Part shown: in pieces, positions 30,610-34,144 of the stretch
How the letters are laid out: every line of letters starts with the position of its first letter
Position numbering within the stretch: position 1 is the first letter of the stretch
NCBI RefSeq assembly: GCF_017355365.1
Contig: NZ_JADIJR010000034.1
Location: forward strand, 1 to 34,144
DNA: 34,144 bases
Source: Microbacterium sp. SD291
GTDB lineage: Bacteria; Actinomycetota; Actinomycetes; Actinomycetales; Microbacteriaceae
Reading direction: 5' to 3'
The notes under the pieces: model-generated
Told to the model about the DNA's origin: nothing
Databases searched by the model: none
What the model saw: only the letters and a program-made list of their open reading frames with translations
Position numbers and translations under genes: made by a program

Positions 30610-31470
30610 ATGGGCCGGACGCGAACGCGAGACACCGAGCATCCGCACGCCCGGCTGGACCACGGCGGCATCGCGAGCATCATCCCCTCGGAGTTCACCA
30701 GCGGATTCGAGCTCGTGGTCGATGAGACCCCGCAGTCGCACGTCGACCTCGACGATCCGACGCACCTGCACTTCGAGTACATCGTCCGGATGGGCGCGGT
30801 CATCGACCAGCTGCCGGAAGGGCCGCTGACCGCCGTGCACCTCGGCGCCGGCGCGCTGACGATCCCCCGGTACGTCGAGGCGACGCGTCCAGGTTCGCGG
30901 CAGCAGGTCATCGAGCTGGAGGCGCCGCTGGCGGCCCTGGTTCGCGAGCACCTGCCGCTCCCCCGCGGCGCCGCGATCCGCGTCCGGATCGGCGACGCGC
31001 GCGAGGGCGTCGGCCGGCTGCCCCCGGCGCTCGTCGGCCACTGCGATCTCGTGGTGTCCGACGTGTACTCCGGGGCGCAGACGCCGGCGCATCTGACCAG
31101 CGTGGAGTTCTATCGCGAGCTCGCCGAACTGCTCGCCCCCAGCGGCGTGCTGCTGGTCAACGTCGCGGACGGCCCCGGGCTCGCGTTCGCGCGCAGGCAG
31201 GTCGCGACGATCGGCGAGGTCCTTCCCGAGCTCGGCGTGCTCGCCGACACGCAGGTGCTCAAGGGGCGCCGGTTCGGCAACCTCGTGATCGCGGCATCCG
31301 CCTCTCCCCTGCCCACGGAGTGGCTGCCCCGGATGCTGGCCGCAGGCCCTCACCCCGCGAAGATCGCGCAGGGCGCGGAGGTGCGGGCGTTCGTGCAGGG
31401 GGCGCGGATCGTGACCGACGCGGATGCCGTGGCATCCCCCCGTCCCGACGCCTCGCTGTTCCTGCGCTGA
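30610..31470 (+). CDS. Spermidine synthase-like methyltransferase-fold protein
   Basis: 286 residues. The nucleotide-binding loop VHLGAGALTIPRY (76-88), the acidic ribose-contact E102 (in IELEAP), GDAREG (128-133) and SDVYSG (150-155) give the Rossmann fold of the polyamine-synthase group. The classic spermidine synthase GGGDG motif and gate-keeping loop are not obvious, so real aminopropyl transfer is doubtful. Many actinobacteria carry such spermidine-synthase-like proteins with no assigned reaction. ATG 30610 is supported by a -10-like hexamer 6 nt upstream and by the start of homology. It stands as its own unit, followed by a repeat-bearing gap. Confidence 0.8.
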   Translation: MGRTRTRDTEHPHARLDHGGIASIIPSEFTSGFELVVDETPQSHVDLDDPTHLHFEYIVRMGAVIDQLPEGPLTAVHLGAGALTIPRYVEATRPGSRQQVIELEAPLAALVREHLPLPRGAAIRVRIGDAREGVGRLPPALVGHCDLVVSDVYSGAQTPAHLTSVEFYRELAELLAPSGVLLVNVADGPGLAFARRQVATIGEVLPELGVLADTQVLKGRRFGNLVIAASASPLPTEWLPRMLAAGPHPAKIAQGAEVRAFVQGARIVTDADAVASPRPDASLFLR

Positions 31471-31515
31471 GACTCCCTCACCCTGGGTTGCGGCTCCCCT
31501 CGAGACACCGCCCTC

Positions 31516-31672
31516 GCAGGGACCCCGAATCGTCGCGCATCCCGCGCCGAGGCGGCCGATTCAGGACCCTCGCGATGAGGCGCCTCGAGTGCTTCCCGCG
31601 GGAGGGACCCGAAACGGTCGCCCGCGTCCGGTCGCCCCCGTCCGGTCGCGGCGACCGAATGGGGTCCCTGCG
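31516..31672. repeat. Three copies of a 22-bp AGGGACCC motif
   Basis: Related 22-bp blocks lie at 31516-31537 (+), 31601-31625 (+) and 31651-31672 (-). Each has AGGGACCC followed by an A/T-containing stretch and CGGTCGC or CGTCGCG. Also present are a direct repeat CGTCCGGTCGC at 31625 and 31639 and a 15-bp palindrome CGGTCGCGGCGACCG at 31643-31657. They fill most of the 293-bp gap before the gene at 31764. No gene is seen here. Confidence 0.8.
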
Positions 31673-31763
31673 CAGATCCGGATGCGGCGACTCGGGGCGC
31701 GCCGCCCCCGCGAGCGCGACACCGCCAGGCAGACTGGACGGAGGACGCTGCGGAAGGAGAGAG

Positions 31764-32291
31764 ATGAGTTTCATCCGGGGATATGACCAGGAGAGCCTCC
31801 GCGAGCTGGTCGATCTCGATGAGTGCGCGGCACGGCTCGCGGAGATCGAGAACCAGCGCAGCCTTCCGGCGCTGCTGGAGCGCGTATGGCTGCTGAAGGT
31901 GCTGGACCGGCTCGACGAGTCGCTCCTGCTCGCCGACGAGGCGGTCCGCCAGGCGCGAATGGCCGGCACCCGCAAGGACGTGCTGCGCGCGCGGGTGCTG
32001 CACGCCACGATCCTGCAGTATCGCGGCGCGCATGCGGCCGCAGAGCAGGAGCTGGCGACGTGCGCCGACGAGGCCGAGGGCCAGCGCTGGCTGTCGATCG
32101 CGGCGTTCGCGCATCAGCATCACGGCAAGAACGCCTACGAGGCGGGCGACTTCGAGACAGCGCGCGAGAGCTTCAAGCGCTCCCTGTTCCTCCGGCGCGA
32201 GTCGGGCGCCCAGGACCACGAGCTCGAGACCGCTCTGCTCGCGATCGAGGCCGCCGAGCGGCGCCGCTCCTCGCAGCTCGTCGCCGGCTGA
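31764..32291 (+). CDS. TPR-like helical protein
   Basis: 175 residues, no signal peptide or membrane helix. It is all-helical, with tandem amphipathic helices and small residues at tetratricopeptide-type spacing (LDRLDESLLLADEAVRQARM, about 50-69; AYEAGDFETARESFKRSLFL, about 125-144). Two or three TPR-like units fit the length. It probably binds a protein partner; the partner is unknown. ATG 31764 is chosen over the longer open frame because AAGGAGAGAG directly precedes it. Next is the SprT-like gene, 55 bp downstream, with its own start signal. Confidence 0.78.
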   Translation: MSFIRGYDQESLRELVDLDECAARLAEIENQRSLPALLERVWLLKVLDRLDESLLLADEAVRQARMAGTRKDVLRARVLHATILQYRGAHAAAEQELATCADEAEGQRWLSIAAFAHQHHGKNAYEAGDFETARESFKRSLFLRRESGAQDHELETALLAIEAAERRRSSQLVAG

Positions 32292-32334
32292 CCCGCCAGG
32301 CTCGTCCGGCGCGCCTGATGTCGGCGGCATGGCT

Positions 32335-32340
32335 TAACCT
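32335..32340 (+). promoter_or_regulatory. -10 hexamer, leaderless start of SprT-like gene
   Basis: TAACCT is followed by 6 nt and ATG 32347. Confidence 0.45.
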
Positions 32341-32346
32341 GAGCGC

Positions 32347-32835
32347 ATGGCCGAACTCGACCGAGTGCGCATCTGGGGCGACGCGCTGATCAGACTGCAC
32401 CTCGACGACAGCTGGTCCTTCGGATTCGACCATGCCAAGCGGCGCGCAGGGCAGTGCGACTACACGAAGAAGCGCATCACCGTGTCGCGCTACCTCGCCG
32501 CACGATTCGAGGACGACGAGATCCATCAGGTGCTGCTGCACGAGGTCGCGCACGCGCTGGCCGGCCACGCCGCGGCGCACGGCCCGGCGTGGAAGCGAGT
32601 GGCCCGTGAGCTCGGGTACATCGGCGGCACCACGCACCGCGGTGAGACGGCCGTCGAGCTCGCCCCCTGGGTGGGGCGCTGCCCGGCCGGTCACGTCACT
32701 TACCGGCACCGTCGCCCGTCGCGAGCGACGTCGTGCGCTCGCTGCTCACGCACCTTCGACGCGCGGCACCTGTTCGAATGGACGCGGCGCGAGATCAGCT
32801 CGGACGTGCGGCTCGCGGCGCAGATGCCGCGCTGA
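32347..32835 (+). CDS. SprT-like zinc metalloprotein
   Basis: 162 residues. The metallopeptidase site HEVAHALAGH (H65, E66, H69, with H78 in AAAHGPAWK) matches SprT/Spartan-type domains. A second metal site follows: CPAGH (C112, H116) and CARC (C130, C133). Spartan-family enzymes degrade proteins crosslinked to DNA in eukaryotes; the role of small bacterial members is not established. Start by -10-like hexamer spacing; no ribosome site. It ends in a terminator shared with the DUF3054 gene. Confidence 0.9.
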   Translation: MAELDRVRIWGDALIRLHLDDSWSFGFDHAKRRAGQCDYTKKRITVSRYLAARFEDDEIHQVLLHEVAHALAGHAAAHGPAWKRVARELGYIGGTTHRGETAVELAPWVGRCPAGHVTYRHRRPSRATSCARCSRTFDARHLFEWTRREISSDVRLAAQMPR

Positions 32836-32860
32836 TCGGGCGGGGCGACCCGCCCGATCA
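32833..32860. terminator. Bidirectional terminator between SprT-like and DUF3054 genes
   Basis: A perfect 12-bp stem closing a GCGA tetraloop (arms 32833-32844 and 32849-32860). It begins inside the SprT-like stop codon. The genes on both sides converge on it. Confidence 0.85.
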
Positions 32861-32892
32861 GATCGGCACGGACCGGACCGACGTGACCGAGA

Positions 32893-33300
32893 TCAGCCGG
32901 AGTGCTCGGATGCGGCGGCATCCGGCTCGCCGGCCGTCGATGCCGCACGTCGGCGACGAAGCAGCGCGGCGAGCGCTCGCCAGCCGACCAGGAAGGCCGC
33001 GAGCACGATCGTCGCGACGATGATGAACGGCGCCTGAGCGGTGTCGCCGGCGACGACGCGCAGCAGCATCCCTCCCGCCACGGTGACGACCCACACGACG
33101 ACGCCCCAGGTCACGCTCCACGGCTGCCGAGGACGCGCACGCAGCAGCGCGGCGATCGCGTGGCCGACGACCAGCGCCACCAGGAACGGCCAGGCCGTGA
33201 GCAGGAATCCGGCCGGGTTCTCGCCGTGCGAGGCACGACCGATCACGGCGAAGACGAGCACCAGCACCGCATCGACGATGAGAGCAGGGAGGAATCTCAT
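32893..33300 (-). CDS. DUF3054 domain membrane protein
   Basis: 135-residue membrane protein of the DUF3054 family, common in actinobacteria and of unknown function. The family start is clear: an N-terminal helix with DAVLVLVFAVIGRASHGE, then three more helices (about 32-50, 63-80, 89-107). The C-terminal 25 residues are basic then acidic and probably cytoplasmic. ATG 33300 is supported by a TATGGT hexamer 6 nt upstream; the longer open frames here are shadows. It lies 140 bp downstream of the ComB-like gene on the same strand. Confidence 0.88.
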   Translation of the reverse strand: MRFLPALIVDAVLVLVFAVIGRASHGENPAGFLLTAWPFLVALVVGHAIAALLRARPRQPWSVTWGVVVWVVTVAGGMLLRVVAGDTAQAPFIIVATIVLAAFLVGWRALAALLRRRRAASTAGEPDAAASEHSG

Positions 33301-33306
33301 GCCCCG

Positions 33307-33312
33307 ACCATA
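33307..33312 (-). promoter_or_regulatory. -10 hexamer, leaderless start of DUF3054 gene
   Basis: Minus-strand TATGGT is followed by 6 nt and ATG 33300. Confidence 0.45.
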
Positions 33313-33440
33313 CGCCCGCACCGTGCGGAATCCGCGGCGCGTGCACGGCTTGTTGGCGAGCCGTCGCCGCGGACCGGTGCGGAGCCCCGGGACCTGACGA
33401 ATCCATCCCCGCCCCGCGGGCGAGGACGGGAAGGCCCGCG

Positions 33441-34103
33441 TCACGCGAAGGCGACGAACGCACCATCCTGCAGCATCGGGACGACGTCGATCGCATCGTG
33501 CGCCGCGGCATCCGCCGTGCTCGCCGGCGTGATCCCGGAGAGCGCCATCCTCGCAGTCGACGCGACGCCGATCTCGAGCTCCCGCCCCGATCCGCTCGCC
33601 GTGAGCAGGTGCCGGAGCGCCCCTCGAAGGGCGCGGAAGCCCTCGGCGGCGACCGCAGCCTCCGGCGCCGTGTGATCGATGCCGAGGTCGGTGAGCGCGG
33701 CGGCGATCGCACCGGCGCCGAGGTGGTCCTCCACCGCGAAGCGCAGCACGCCGCGGGCATCCACCTCCCCCGCCGCGATCACCGAGACCGATGTGCGGGC
33801 ACCGCGGCGCTCCTGGATCGCCGCGATCGCGCGGGCGACGGCGGAGGCGTTGCGGATGCCGCCGACGAGCACGATCGTCCCGGTGGCGGCTGCGGCGGTG
33901 ACGACGGCCGCCCCGTTCGACGACCATTCGACAGCGTTGGCCAGGGGGATCTCGGCTCCGGCGGCCACGGCATCCGGAAGGGTCGAGGAGAACCGGAGCA
34001 CGTCGACGACGACGATGATGTCGGCCGGCGCGAGGCGGGCGACTCCCTCGATGCCCCAGTCGAGGCGGACCTGGTACGTGGACTGATCGAACGGCGACGG
34101 CAT
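33441..34103 (-). CDS. 2-phosphosulfolactate phosphatase (ComB) family protein
   Basis: 220 residues. The family signature IVVVDVLRFSST (about 30-41) with D34 and R37 is intact, followed by VLVGGIRNA (about 78-86). In methanogens ComB removes phosphate from 2-phosphosulfolactate during coenzyme M synthesis, using magnesium. No other coenzyme M or sulfolactate gene is in the window, so the substrate here may differ. Length is slightly below the roughly 240 of typical members. ATG 34103 is supported by a TAGGCT hexamer 6 nt upstream. First gene of a minus-strand unit that may include the DUF3054 gene. Confidence 0.85.
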   Translation of the reverse strand: MPSPFDQSTYQVRLDWGIEGVARLAPADIIVVVDVLRFSSTLPDAVAAGAEIPLANAVEWSSNGAAVVTAAAATGTIVLVGGIRNASAVARAIAAIQERRGARTSVSVIAAGEVDARGVLRFAVEDHLGAGAIAAALTDLGIDHTAPEAAVAAEGFRALRGALRHLLTASGSGRELEIGVASTARMALSGITPASTADAAAHDAIDVVPMLQDGAFVAFA

Positions 34104-34109
34104 CCGTCC

Positions 34110-34115
34110 AGCCTA
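34110..34115 (-). promoter_or_regulatory. -10 hexamer, leaderless start of ComB-like gene
   Basis: Minus-strand TAGGCT is followed by 6 nt and ATG 34103. It is the same hexamer and spacing as for the LCP gene. Confidence 0.45.
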
Positions 34116-34144
34116 GAGCCGCCTCGCCGCGCGCCCCGCCGCCC

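Overview
The window looks like a chromosomal segment of a high-GC Gram-positive actinobacterium, most likely Microbacterium or a close relative in Microbacteriaceae. The reasons are the very GC-rich third codon positions, frequent GTG and TTG starts, TANNNT hexamers a fixed 6-7 nt before start codons (leaderless transcripts), the actinobacterial form of RpoB/RpoC, and actinobacterial families such as FBP treble-clef, DUF3054 and a fused DppD-DppF. The genus is inferred from overall resemblance, not from a search. No CRISPR array, rRNA operon, transposase or integrase gene is visible.

Layout. (a) 1-2250: the start of a peptide-type solute-binding lipoprotein (cut by the window edge), a gene-poor stretch, a small leaderless protein with an RNase H-like look, and tRNA-Met and tRNA-Thr with a terminator. 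(b) 2295-6942, all on the minus strand: an M23 (LytM) cell-wall peptidase, an inositol-monophosphatase family enzyme translationally coupled to a six-helix membrane protein, a crotonase-fold enzyme and an FBP-domain protein whose promoter is preceded by a 32-bp tandem repeat. (c) 7075-13438: a fructan or sucrose-type utilisation locus. It holds a sugar-binding protein, two permeases and an intracellular GH32 fructosidase in tightly overlapping order, a trailing hypothetical gene, and a divergent LacI-type regulator. Two matching 16-bp operators flank the operon promoter. (d) 13471-15475: a cluster of repeated motifs, tRNA-Tyr, a PfkB sugar kinase and a lipoprotein gene ending in two stacked hairpins. 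(e) 15494-22955: rpoC and rpoB, with a clear sigma-70-type promoter upstream of rpoB. (f) 23177-29116: a small secreted protein and a complete oligopeptide/dipeptide ABC operon (binding protein, two permeases, double ATPase), with a paired inverted repeat between the binding-protein and permease genes. (g) 29325-34103: a LytR-CpsA-Psr protein, a spermidine-synthase-like protein, a repeat-bearing gap, a TPR-like protein, a SprT-like metalloprotein, a DUF3054 membrane protein and a ComB-family phosphatase.

How the genes work together. The sugar locus reads as import of fructosyl oligosaccharides or sucrose, intracellular hydrolysis by GH32, and possibly phosphorylation of the released fructose by the nearby PfkB kinase, with the LacI regulator controlling the import operon and itself. 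The peptide operon is a self-contained uptake system whose ATPase protein carries both nucleotide-binding domains. The M23 and LCP proteins act on the cell envelope.

I do not see a compact unknown multi-gene system. The items most worth a second look are nine genes whose -10-like hexamer sits a fixed 6-7 nt before the start codon, an asparagine in RpoB at the position of E. coli His526, several short repeat families in intergenic DNA, a marked excess of GGATGCC/GGCATCC, and hairpins inside the rpoB-rpoC and peptide-transport operons.
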